In this document: positions 53,195 to 61,036 of the stretch, piece by piece
Position numbering within the stretch: the first letter of the stretch is position 1
Layout: each line of letters begins with the position of its first letter
Assembly (NCBI GenBank): GCA_019359155.1
Contig: JAHHHV010000006.1
Span: 1-64,000 of the forward strand
Reading direction: 5' to 3'
DNA length: 64,000 nt
Origin: Pegethrix bostrychoides GSE-TBD4-15B
Lineage (GTDB): Bacteria; Cyanobacteriota; Cyanobacteriia; Elainellales; Elainellaceae
The notes under the pieces: model-generated
Told to the model about the DNA's origin: nothing
Databases searched by the model: none
Seen by the model: the letters and a program-made list of their open reading frames with translations, nothing else
Position numbers and translations under genes: made by a program

Positions 53195-53640
53195 CTGAGC
53201 TGTGGAAAAGCAGAGATTTTCTGTGGAAAAGTCTGTGCAAAAGCTGTGGAGAACCCAGATCAAATCGGGGCGATTTTCAGCAAGCACCGCTAGCTGTGGA
53301 GAACTGTTCTAGTTTTCCAATAGTTTCCCACAGGCGCTGAGCGACTCAACCTGTTCTATATCAGGCATCCTGGCAAGTTATCCCCAGTTTCCACAGCCTC
53401 TACTACTACTAGATCTCTTTAAAACTATTTCAGAATATAAGGATCAGGCGATCAAAAAAATGATCGATTCGCAGGTTTTCGAGCAGATGAGCCGAAAATC
53501 TCTGCAACGAAATCTACGCTTGGCGTTACGATTGCGCTTCGATCAGTTACGATCAACGTCCAAATTCCCCAGTTCGAGATCTAGTTTCAAGATCTAGTTT
53601 CGAGATCCCGCTCAAGACCCATTGCACCCCCATTATTCGA
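53195..53640. other. Predicted chromosomal replication origin (oriC)
   Basis: The 470-base spacer between era and dnaN holds a dense cluster of DnaA-box-like 9-mers. On the minus strand TTTTCCACA is at 53209-53201 and 53230-53222. TTTTGCACA (53242-53234), TTCTCCACA (53253-53245) and TTCTCCACA (53303-53295) follow. On the plus strand TTTCCCACA (53324-53332), TTATCCCCA (53378-53386) and GTTTCCACA (53387-53395) are present. An AT-rich segment with a CGATCA-A6-TGATCG palindrome (53449-53466) follows and could be the unwinding element. Cyanobacterial origins have been described next to dnaN with TTTTCCACA boxes. The dnaN promoter must overlap this region. Confidence 0.75.
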
Positions 53641-53646
53641 TCAGCT

Positions 53647-54786
53647 ATGAAACTTATTTGCAACCAGAGCGAGCTAAACCAACATCTGTCCCTTGTCTGT
53701 CGCGTTGTGCCCTCGCGCCCTAGCCATCCGGTTTTGGCCAACCTGCTGCTCTGTGCCAGCGAGGAAAACCAGCAGATTAGCCTCACCGGGTTTGACCTGA
53801 GCCTGGGGGTGCAAACGAGCTTTGGGGCGCAGGTGGAACAGGCGGGCAAGCTGACCCTCCCGGCCAAGCTGCTCAGCGATATTGTCTCGCGTCTGCCGGA
53901 AGGCCAAATCACCTTGGACGACTCGGAATCCGAAATGGTAACGCTCACCTGCTCGTCGGGGCGCTACCAGATGCGCGGCATGGGAGCTGAAGAATTCCCG
54001 GAGCTCCCGTCGATCTCGGAGGCGGAAGTGACGCTTTTGCCTGTGGATGCGCTCACCGAGGGGCTGCGCGGCTCGCTGTTTGCCACGAGCGGCGATGAGT
54101 CGAAGCAGGTGCTGACGGGTGTGCATCTGACCGCTGAGGCTGACGGGCTGGAGTTTGCAGCGACTGATGGCCACCGCCTCGCCGTGGTGCAGACGGTTGA
54201 ATCAGAGGGCGAGACGGCTAGCGCAGAAGCCCGCAGCCTAGACGTGACGGTTCCGGCTAAGGCGCTGCGCGAGCTGGAGCGGATGATTCAAATCAATCCG
54301 GGGAGCCTAGCGGTGGCTGTCAAGTTTGATCAGGGGCAGCTCGTCTGTGAATGGGCAAACCAGCGGCTCACTAGCCGTCTGCTAGAGGGCCAGTACCCCA
54401 ACTATCGTCAGCTGATTCCGCGTCAGTTCACGCGCCAAATGACGGTCGAGCGGCGGCTGTTTGTCGGGACGCTGGAGCGGATTGGGGTGCTGGCGGATCA
54501 GAAAAACAGCATTGTGAAACTGACGCTGGATGGGGCTAAGCAGGAGATTGTGCTGTCGGTGGAGGCGCAGGATGTGGGCAATGGCCGTGAGGCGATTCCG
54601 GCTCAGATTTCGGGTGAGGATCTAGAAATTGCCTTTAACGTCCGCTATTTGTTGGAAGGGCTGAAAGCCTTCAATACCACCGATGTGCAGATGCAGTTTA
54701 ATGCGGCGACTAGTCCCTCGGTGCTGAACCCAGTAGGCGGCATGAAGATGACCTATCTGGTGATGCCAGTGCAGGTGCGGAGTTGA
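53647..54786 (+). CDS. dnaN: DNA polymerase III beta sliding clamp
   Basis: A 379-aa ring-forming processivity clamp. It starts with the typical MKLICNQSELNQHLSLVCRV. The three-domain landmarks are TGFDLSLGVQTSF, LTGVHLTAEADGLEFAATDG, HRLAVV, EGQYPNYRQLIPRQ, and the C-terminal hydrophobic-pocket MTYLVMPVQVR ending. It has normal family length. It is oriented away from the putative origin. Confidence 0.96.
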   Translation: MKLICNQSELNQHLSLVCRVVPSRPSHPVLANLLLCASEENQQISLTGFDLSLGVQTSFGAQVEQAGKLTLPAKLLSDIVSRLPEGQITLDDSESEMVTLTCSSGRYQMRGMGAEEFPELPSISEAEVTLLPVDALTEGLRGSLFATSGDESKQVLTGVHLTAEADGLEFAATDGHRLAVVQTVESEGETASAEARSLDVTVPAKALRELERMIQINPGSLAVAVKFDQGQLVCEWANQRLTSRLLEGQYPNYRQLIPRQFTRQMTVERRLFVGTLERIGVLADQKNSIVKLTLDGAKQEIVLSVEAQDVGNGREAIPAQISGEDLEIAFNVRYLLEGLKAFNTTDVQMQFNAATSPSVLNPVGGMKMTYLVMPVQVRS

Positions 54787-55148
54787 TTTTTACCGTCTGT
54801 GATGATCCAAAGCAGTTTATATGCGCTATAAACATCTGCTCCCAATAATCGCAGATGAGCTGTCGCAATAACGAAGCCTGATCCTTATCGGGTTTTCTGC
54901 GATGGCCGCTGCTAATCTGTCCGCAAACAAGCTTTATTAGGGTAAACGTGCATTCTACGCCAGAATCTTTATTTAGTTTTGGAGCTAAATAAAAAGCCCA
55001 ACAGTTCAATTGCGAATCTGTTAATTCACAAACCGTTGAGCCATGTTTTTCGATAAGTGAGTGTATCAGTTTAGTCCATATTTTTCAACGGGTTTTGTAT
55101 TAGCGATTCTTATCGAACTGTGTCAACCTTTCCAAAATAAGGAACACT
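54787..55148. other. Intergenic region downstream of dnaN
   Basis: About 360 bases. A small palindrome (gtttata/tataaac, 54815-54833, loop tgcgc) lies 28 bases after the dnaN stop. A minus-strand frame in 54710-55009 overlaps dnaN and has no domain, so I do not call it a gene. Confidence 0.5.
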
Positions 55149-55421
55149 ATGCAACAAGATCGGGATCCGCAGAATTTACAACGTCTGTTTTCAATGCTTT
55201 CGACTCTTCTCTCAATGCTTTCAACTCTTCTAAAAGAAGTTCTAGATCTGAAGCAGCAATTCTCTGAGTTGCAAGCTGATCATGCCAACCTGTCCCATGA
55301 TGTTCGTATTAAAATGAGTTCGTGCCGGGATCGGCTAGCAGAAGCTGAAAGCCTGCCAGTTTGGGACAATGGAGAAATCTCCTCAAAAGCTGATTGGTTG
55401 GACATGGATGAGGAAACCTAA
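55149..55421 (+). CDS. Small coiled-coil protein, 90 aa
   Basis: AAGGA precedes ATG 55149 at good spacing. The N-terminal half is a Leu-rich amphipathic helix with an internal duplication (MLSTLLSMLSTLLK) that reflects a tandem duplication in the DNA at about 55191-55230. A coiled coil (EVLDLKQQFSELQADHANLS) and a short acidic C-terminus follow. No family is recognised. The RNA hairpin at 55454-55494 probably ends its transcript. Confidence 0.6.
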   Translation: MQQDRDPQNLQRLFSMLSTLLSMLSTLLKEVLDLKQQFSELQADHANLSHDVRIKMSSCRDRLAEAESLPVWDNGEISSKADWLDMDEET

Positions 55422-55453
55422 AATTAGGTTGACCGCTCACGCTCCTATACACC

Positions 55454-55494
55454 CTGTACTGTGAATGCAGCTTCTTGTTGCGTTCGCAGTACAG
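55454..55494 (+). terminator. Long stem-loop, terminator-like without U-run
   Basis: ctgtactg (55454-55461) pairs with cagtacag (55487-55494), and the stem continues inward for seven more pairs to 55468/55480 with an 11-nt loop. Two of the inner pairs are G-U in RNA transcribed from the plus strand and would be A-C mismatches in minus-strand RNA. The structure therefore favours a plus-strand transcript, that of the 90-aa gene. No U-run follows. Confidence 0.5.
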
Positions 55495-55527
55495 AATCTT
55501 AGCCATCTGATTTCTGAGCGCTAGGCG

Positions 55528-55719
55528 CTATCTCAACTGAATTTCTGATTCTAGCGGCGGATCAAACACCACAATAAATTTCCCTTTTGGCTCTAATTGA
55601 CGCAGAACCTTTGCATAACCCTCGGCATCAGATGCTTTGTAGAAGCGACACAGAACGGCTCGTTGCATATTGGGCAATAGACGAATCACAGCCCAATGAT
55701 TTAAGCGCTCTGCCGCCAC
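55528..55719 (-). CDS. Small conserved cyanobacterial-type protein, 63 aa
   Basis: A 63-aa protein reading NHWAVIRLLPNMQRAVLCRF followed by YAKVLRQLEPKGKFIVVFDP. The beta-alpha-beta pattern and the VVFDPP ending resemble a family of tiny cyanobacterial proteins I have seen annotated only as hypothetical. The start is ATG 55719; the residues before NHWAV are few. It is convergent with the 90-aa gene. Confidence 0.65.
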   Translation of the reverse strand: MAAERLNHWAVIRLLPNMQRAVLCRFYKASDAEGYAKVLRQLEPKGKFIVVFDPPLESEIQLR

Positions 55720-55855
55720 GTCTGCCTATGATCTACCATATATCAATCTGGCCAGACTCTAACCCTATCAGATCGACGACTTTAGACTGGGTGATTACCG
55801 ACTCGGTTTTAGCTATGCTAGGAGCAGAACTGTCGCGGCTTGAGGTAGATAATTA

Positions 55856-56107
55856 ATGTTAAATATCGCGCTTCCAGACCAAATTCTGGCATTTGTTGAA
55901 GAGCAGGCGACGGCAGCTGGCTTCAATACTGCGAGTGAATATATCTATCGATTGATTTTGCGTGAGCAAGAGCGACCATCTCAACAAAATCGAATTGAAT
56001 CGCTATTGCTGAGCGGGTTAGAGAGTGGTGAACCTGTCGAGGCAACGGATGATTGGTGGGCACAGAAGCGCACTCAGCTTGAGCGAACTCACCATCCGGA
56101 CGCATGA
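55856..56107 (+). CDS. ParD-type ribbon-helix-helix antitoxin
   Basis: An 83-aa protein with the ParD/CopG pattern: LNIALPDQILAFVEEQATAA as the RHH strand and helix, then GFNTASEYIYRLILREQER. The C-terminal half (LLLSGLESGEPVEATDDWWA) is the toxin-binding tail. Antitoxins of this type bind DNA as dimers and neutralise ParE gyrase toxins. The toxin gene overlaps its stop by 4 bases (ATGA) but is truncated, so this is an orphan antitoxin that may still repress its own promoter. Confidence 0.85.
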   Translation: MLNIALPDQILAFVEEQATAAGFNTASEYIYRLILREQERPSQQNRIESLLLSGLESGEPVEATDDWWAQKRTQLERTHHPDA

Positions 56108-56187
56108 CTAAACGCATTGTTCTTAGGCCGAAAGCCAGTCAGGATTTGGACGCTCATTTTGCCAGCCTTTTGGAAAACGAAGCATGA
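56104..56187 (+). pseudogene. Truncated ParE-type toxin, 27 codons
   Basis: The frame begins MTKRIVLRPKASQDLDAHFA, the standard N-terminus of ParE/RelE-family toxins, coupled to the antitoxin by an ATGA overlap. It stops at TGA 56185-56187 after 27 residues, against about 95 in the family. I see no continuation in the other frames, so the rest of the gene is deleted, not merely frameshifted. No active toxin is expected. Confidence 0.75.
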
Positions 56188-56272
56188 TCTGCAATTGCTT
56201 CAGCTCTATCTGTTCTGTCACCAACTCTGTCAAAATATAATTCACCATACGAGCCTTTTGGCATACTAGCAA

Positions 56273-56827
56273 CTATTCTCCGTCGGCTGGCTCTGTGTGA
56301 TCTGCTGGAGCTTCAGCGGTTGGCTGAGCGGGCGATAGACTTGAAAAGATCTGTTCAATCAGATATTTTGCTTTCTCATCCAGCCTCAGCCAGTCGATTT
56401 CCCCCAGATCGTCAATTAAGCTTACGTCAACCGTGACAATCATGTCTTGATCCATCGCGTTTAAGACCGGGCTGTAGTTGCGAAAGCAGACCTGATAGCA
56501 GAGCTGCCAAATATCGACCGTAATTTGTCGGTCGCCTTTTTTGAGGCAGAGCAGGTAGCTCATCTGCGGGCTGGGCAGACGAGCCAGCTCTTCTTCAATG
56601 GCCTCAGCTTCGGCGGCCGAGGCCGAGGCCAAACGCTGTTGAAGCTCCATCACCTGCGTCTGCGTCTCCTCAGGCACTGCCTCTAGCCAGACTGGTATTT
56701 CCTGATAGCTGCTCTGCCAAGTCGTCTGCTCAAGCTGCTTGCGGATATTGTCCAGCACGCGGATGAACACAGGCTGCATCAGCAGTTCTGCCTGTTCCCA
56801 GGCTCGGATATCAGCAAATTTTGGCAT
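56273..56827 (-). CDS. Cytoplasmic protein of unknown function, 184 aa
   Basis: An acidic soluble protein of 184 aa. It starts MPKFADIRAWEQAELLMQPV; a longer frame to 56896 adds 23 residues of unlikely composition. It contains a helical region (VMELQQRLASASAAEAEAIE), then SPQMSYLLCLKKGDRQITVD and VDVSLIDDLGEIDWLRLDEK segments, and a low-complexity Glu/Pro/Ala C-terminus. No family is recognised. It follows the 538-aa gene on the same strand, 71 bases away, so they are likely co-transcribed. Confidence 0.65.
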   Translation of the reverse strand: MPKFADIRAWEQAELLMQPVFIRVLDNIRKQLEQTTWQSSYQEIPVWLEAVPEETQTQVMELQQRLASASAAEAEAIEEELARLPSPQMSYLLCLKKGDRQITVDIWQLCYQVCFRNYSPVLNAMDQDMIVTVDVSLIDDLGEIDWLRLDEKAKYLIEQIFSSLSPAQPTAEAPADHTEPADGE

Positions 56828-56898
56828 CTTGACAGCTTCCCGACCGTTGGACTCGCTAGATCTAGCGATGAGATCAATCATACTAAACCGCTTCACCG

Positions 56899-58515
56899 CT
56901 AGACCAACCTGCGCTCCAGCTTCAGTGTCTCTCCGGGCTGAAGCTGCTGCACCTGCGGAGTCAGGTCAAGCCAACCCTGGAGTTGTCCCACCTGAAACGT
57001 GCGGCTCATCACCACATAGATCGAAGTCTGGTCGCAGCCAATCCCCGCCGAAACGACCGAGCGCCAGTCTTTGGCATAGAGTTCGTCATGCACCTGCCAG
57101 CCTCCTTCCGACCAACGTAGGCAGCGCTCAAACTGAAACGGCGCGGCGCGTTTGCCGACAATCAAAACTTTCTGCAAAATCCTGCGAATCAAGTTGGGGT
57201 TAAATCGCCCTACGCTCAGCATGACCAGCCGCAAAATCATCAGGTTGAGCGGAGTCATCTGCTTTTGCTTTGCCCAACCGAGCTGTCCCCGAATCCAGAT
57301 TTCATCCTCGTTCACCTCCAGCGTATAGTCCCCCACCAGATGCCCTACTGCATTTTTGAGCTGGCCGTCCTGCCGCACCTGTACCGAAAACTGCGTATCG
57401 GAAGCCACCAGCTGCTGATTGCAGAACAGCTTGAATGCACCGCCCTTGTTCAGCGCCAGATAGAGTTCTTGGTTTTGCCTGCGGTCAATCAGCAACCGCG
57501 CCTGCTTCAGCCAAACGCGACCCTGAGGCTGGGGGCGCAGCGGCGGACGCTCAGCCACAAAATCCTGCCAGCTTAGCAAATAGTTCCAGGTGTGATGTCC
57601 AATAATGTGATCGTCTGCGTAGCAGGAGGCTTTGCCATGCGCCAGCCCCGTCAAAAACCGATCGTTGATGGCTAGCGCCTCTGGCAGCCAGCGCCCGACT
57701 AGCTCGAAGCCGTGCGGGAAAAAGTTATAGGTGTTGCGACTGGTATATTCGCCGCCAAACGAGCCGTCTGGATGCGAGAAGTGAGCCGCCAGCCGCACGG
57801 CTTTAATCAGCGATTCTTTGATCAGTGAAGTCTTCAAATGCTGGTCGGCGTTGAGGTCACAGATGCGGGCTAAGCAAGAAATTGTCAGCGTGTGATAGCC
57901 CGGATCGCAGCCCTCATATTCCTGAAACCAGCCTTCTTCGTTTTGCCAGTCAAACACCTGCTCTAGCCGCTCTGCCTTGGCTTTATCCCAGCGGTTGGAC
58001 TGGAGTAGACGCGACAGCAGCTCTAGGCAAAGCACAATTAGCGCCTGATGGTTCGTTAGCCTGCCGCTTTCCTGGTGCTGAGCTAGCCAGTCGGCTCGCT
58101 TGCTGAAAAAAGCTAGCATTGCTGGATCGTAAAAGCCTAGCCGCGTATAGCTTTCAATGCAGGCAAACAGTGAAAAAGCTGCTGCTCCGCCCGCCCGCTC
58201 AAACGGAAAATAGTCGTCGCAGGAGCCATCTGGATGAGCGCTCTGTGACGCATATCGGATACCAGCAGCGACCCATTCTCTGAGCGCTTGCTGATGATAA
58301 AAAGGATTTTCTGGAATATCTGTCTCGTAGGCTAGAGCTAACGGCAGCACAAACTCTTGCGACATACCGCTGGGAAAATCAATGATCTTATACTGCCAAA
58401 AGTTGCGGTCAAAACAGCCGTAGGTGGGGCTGTGCGGATTGCGATCCTGCAAGGTGAGGATTTTGGGAATCTGAGCTAGGGCTTCGCGAGCGAACAGGTC
58501 TTTCATGCTGGGCAA
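56899..58515 (-). CDS. Large protein of unknown function, possibly an alpha/alpha-toroid plus beta-sandwich
   Basis: A 538-aa protein without signal peptide or membrane segments. The first 320 residues have repeated helical pairs with conserved aromatic/His positions (HPDGSCDDYFPFERAGGAAA, WFQEYEGCDPGYHTLTISCL, HPDGSFGGEYTSRNTYNFFP). These recall the toroid of polysaccharide-active or terpenoid-cyclase-like enzymes. The last 200 residues are beta-rich (WIRGQLGWAKQKQMTPL, GIGCDQTSIYVVMSRTF). The layout resembles heparinase/lyase-type proteins, but I cannot see a catalytic signature and do not assign an activity. It heads a two-gene unit with the 184-aa gene. Confidence 0.65.
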   Translation of the reverse strand: MPSMKDLFAREALAQIPKILTLQDRNPHSPTYGCFDRNFWQYKIIDFPSGMSQEFVLPLALAYETDIPENPFYHQQALREWVAAGIRYASQSAHPDGSCDDYFPFERAGGAAAFSLFACIESYTRLGFYDPAMLAFFSKRADWLAQHQESGRLTNHQALIVLCLELLSRLLQSNRWDKAKAERLEQVFDWQNEEGWFQEYEGCDPGYHTLTISCLARICDLNADQHLKTSLIKESLIKAVRLAAHFSHPDGSFGGEYTSRNTYNFFPHGFELVGRWLPEALAINDRFLTGLAHGKASCYADDHIIGHHTWNYLLSWQDFVAERPPLRPQPQGRVWLKQARLLIDRRQNQELYLALNKGGAFKLFCNQQLVASDTQFSVQVRQDGQLKNAVGHLVGDYTLEVNEDEIWIRGQLGWAKQKQMTPLNLMILRLVMLSVGRFNPNLIRRILQKVLIVGKRAAPFQFERCLRWSEGGWQVHDELYAKDWRSVVSAGIGCDQTSIYVVMSRTFQVGQLQGWLDLTPQVQQLQPGETLKLERRLV

Positions 58516-58810
58516 ACAGTCTGGGCAAACAGTTCAGACTCTCTCACAATAGCATCAGCATACAGCCTGAATGGCCGCGATTAGTACTGTGAACTGAGTA
58601 CTATACAACTTAGTACTGTGCAAACTCCTGTTCATCGACTTCGCTGAGGCGCAGGCAGAAAACGCAGAGATTTACAGTCGCATTCCTATAGTTCAGCCTG
58701 CTCGTTTGGCGTAGCTGAACATTTGTCTGTTTCGAGAGCGTGCTCGAATTCGCCCGTTGGGGTCAGGTGCAGCGCCATTGCTGAACGAATGCAGCCTGAC
58801 CCCGCCGAGC

Positions 58811-59011
58811 CTATCGTAACAGCAGCGTCATATAGCGTCCGTTGGCAAATGGTGCAGGCATCAGCGGCGAGAACTGGCTGCGGTCGCTCACCATCTGCCG
58901 CACGTACATTTCGCTGATGATGTGGTTGACTTGCTCTCTTGTGCCGACTATCCAAATCTGCGCTCGCTCGTCATGCGGCTCCGGCAGACGTTCGTTGAAC
59001 TCTGTAGACAT
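58811..59011 (-). CDS. Small conserved cyanobacterial-type protein, 66 aa
   Basis: A 66-aa soluble protein beginning MSTEFNERLPEPHDERAQIW, then a beta-alpha core (IVGTREQVNHIISEMYVRQM) and a C-terminal FANGRYMTLLLR. Residue pattern and codon use suggest a real gene, similar to short cyanobacterial proteins of unknown function. It is isolated, with about 300 bases to the gene on its left. Confidence 0.65.
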   Translation of the reverse strand: MSTEFNERLPEPHDERAQIWIVGTREQVNHIISEMYVRQMVSDRSQFSPLMPAPFANGRYMTLLLR

Positions 59012-59468
59012 GATTATTTGCCTCGTATTTTGGGTTATGAGTTTGAAAGCTCAAGGCGTAGAGTCACCTAACCACATGCGTGTAAAACGAAGCGAGCGCG
59101 ATGTAAAATCGACTCAGCCTTGCCTTCCGTGACGAGCGGGAGGCCGGGTTAGCTGGCTAGTTGTGTTCCACCACTTCTAGTCAGCGACGCCTTAAGCTTT
59201 TGCGTGTCCTGACTGCTTCACGCAATCAGTTGGAAGATCATAAGCTGAAACTCTGGTTTAGCGCAAGTGGGGATAGAAGAATTCTTTACGTTTGGTGAGC
59301 TTTGGCTGAGCAGGCGACTTATCTAAAGAATTGCTGAAGCATATCTGCCCAAATGGATATGAGGGCTAATATGCGGATAGCTGTACGTCTACATAGTAGT
59401 TAGACCCATATTCTGAAACATCAGCTTTTTCGTCATAAAGACAGCAAATCTGTAACTAGGTAACTGTT
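59012..59468. other. Intergenic region upstream of the P450
   Basis: About 460 bases with no supported gene. The composition shifts towards lower GC in the right half, matching the P450 gene. It may hold the boundary of the putatively acquired segment. Confidence 0.45.
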
Positions 59469-60860
59469 ATGTCACTCCCCAATGGACCAAAAACTCCGGC
59501 AGTTTGGCAAATGTTCTATTGGATTATCAGGCCATTTTCATTTATGCGTAGCTGTACTCATGATTATGGCGACTGCTTCACGGTAATGCTGGGTGAGAAA
59601 TTTGCTCCCGTCGTCTTCTTTAGTCATCCTCAAGCCCTACAAACCATTTTGACTAGCGATGATTCCAAGATGTTTGATGCTCCTGGTGAGCTAAACGGTC
59701 TATTTGAACCATTTCTAGGAACGCAATCTGTGATTGGGTTAAGTGGCGATCGCCACCGCAGAATGCGTCAGCTGATGATGCCCCCGTTTCATGGAGAACG
59801 GATGCGTTCCTACGGACAAATCATTGGCGACATTACTGACGATGTGATACGCGAATGGACTGTTGATAAATCCTTCTCAGTTCGAGAGTCGATGCAAGCT
59901 GTTTCCATGCGAACGATCCTGGGGGCTGTGTTCGGTTTAGCCGAGGGACCTCGCTATCAGCAACTAGAGAAACTTCTGGGAACCATGCTCAATGAAATGA
60001 GTAACCCCTTGAGCGTCAGCCTCCTCTATTTTCCAATCCTCCGTCAGGATTTAGGGTCACTGAGTCCATGGGGCAACTTTGTCCGTAAACGACAACAAAT
60101 AGACCAGATCATCTACGAAGAGATTTCAGAGCGGCGAACACAGCCCAATGATTCTCGTAACGATATCCTCACTTTGCTCATGTCTGCCCGTGATGAAGCA
60201 GGTGAGCCTATGACGGATGTGGAGTTGCGCGATGAGTTAATGACGCTTTTAGTCGCTGGTCATGAAACAACTGCCACCGCTCTAACTTGGGCATTGTATT
60301 GGATTCACAAATTTCCCAACGTTCGCCAGCAACTTTTGCAAGAGCTTGAGGGAATGGAGGTTCCCCTTGATCCCAACGCTCTTTTGCGTCTCCCTTATCT
60401 GGATGCAGTCTGTTGTGAAACGCTACGGATTTACCCTGTGGGAATGCTGACTTTTCCACGGGTTGTTAGATCGTCTGTTGAGTTGATGGGTCACTCACTT
60501 GAACCTGAAACTATTGTGATCGGTTCGATCTATCTCGCCCATCGCCGCAAGGATGTCTACCCAGATCCGGAGCAATTTAGACCAGAACGCTTTTTGGAAC
60601 GTCAATTTACTCCGTTTGAATATTTGCCTTTTGGCGGGGGTAGTCGGCGTTGTATTGGTATGGCGTTTGCTCAATTTGAAATGAAAGTGGTTTTGAGCAG
60701 AATCTTGTCACAGGTTGAACTAGGACTAGCTGATACCCGTTCAGTGCAACCAGTACGCCGAGGTTTGACATCAGGAGTATCTCCAGTACAACTGGTCGTC
60801 AAAGGCTACAATCCTACTAAGCTGTCTCGAAGAGACTATCACGACTCGCTACTCAATTGA
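59469..60860 (+). CDS. Cytochrome P450 (CYP110-like)
   Basis: A 463-aa haem monooxygenase. The I-helix AGHETTATALTW gives the oxygen-activation threonine. The K-helix is ETLRIYP. The haem-binding loop is FGGGSRRCIG with Cys395. The N-terminus (MSLPNGPKTPAVWQMFYWII) and general pattern resemble the CYP110 group common in cyanobacteria, which hydroxylate fatty acids or terpenes. The substrate is not determinable. GC content and codon use are lower than in the main part of the window, and it contains a HIP1 octamer (59746-59753). No ferredoxin reductase is adjacent. Confidence 0.92.
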   Translation: MSLPNGPKTPAVWQMFYWIIRPFSFMRSCTHDYGDCFTVMLGEKFAPVVFFSHPQALQTILTSDDSKMFDAPGELNGLFEPFLGTQSVIGLSGDRHRRMRQLMMPPFHGERMRSYGQIIGDITDDVIREWTVDKSFSVRESMQAVSMRTILGAVFGLAEGPRYQQLEKLLGTMLNEMSNPLSVSLLYFPILRQDLGSLSPWGNFVRKRQQIDQIIYEEISERRTQPNDSRNDILTLLMSARDEAGEPMTDVELRDELMTLLVAGHETTATALTWALYWIHKFPNVRQQLLQELEGMEVPLDPNALLRLPYLDAVCCETLRIYPVGMLTFPRVVRSSVELMGHSLEPETIVIGSIYLAHRRKDVYPDPEQFRPERFLERQFTPFEYLPFGGGSRRCIGMAFAQFEMKVVLSRILSQVELGLADTRSVQPVRRGLTSGVSPVQLVVKGYNPTKLSRRDYHDSLLN

Positions 60861-60862
60861 AT

Positions 60863-61036
60863 AGCATACACGCAACACGTCCGAGAATCTACGCCCTACT
60901 GGCACTGGGAACGGAGTGGAAAAACCTGGAACAAGCGATCGAACAAATTAATCAACATCCATTGAAGCAAAATGTGATCGCCCGTCTGAATCGAGACTTG
61001 AAATCTGTCAGCAGCGATGAGCAGCCAATTCACTGA
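60863..61036 (+). pseudogene. Probable 3' gene remnant after the P450
   Basis: A plus-strand frame from 60863 to TGA 61034-61036 reads like protein (PRIYALLALGTEWKNLEQAI, then HPLKQNVIARLNRDLKSV) but has no start codon and lies in a different frame from the P450. It overlaps the last 29 bases of the convergent histidine kinase gene. I interpret it as the end of a gene lost during rearrangement; the family is not recognised. Confidence 0.4.

Noticed and set aside
54710-55009. Minus-strand 99-codon frame after dnaN
   Set aside because: It overlaps the dnaN end antisense. A segment looks mildly protein-like, but no family or start signal supports it.
55587-55856. Plus-strand 89-codon frame before the antitoxin
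   Set aside because: Its first half is antisense to the 63-aa conserved-type gene. The second half is unsupported.
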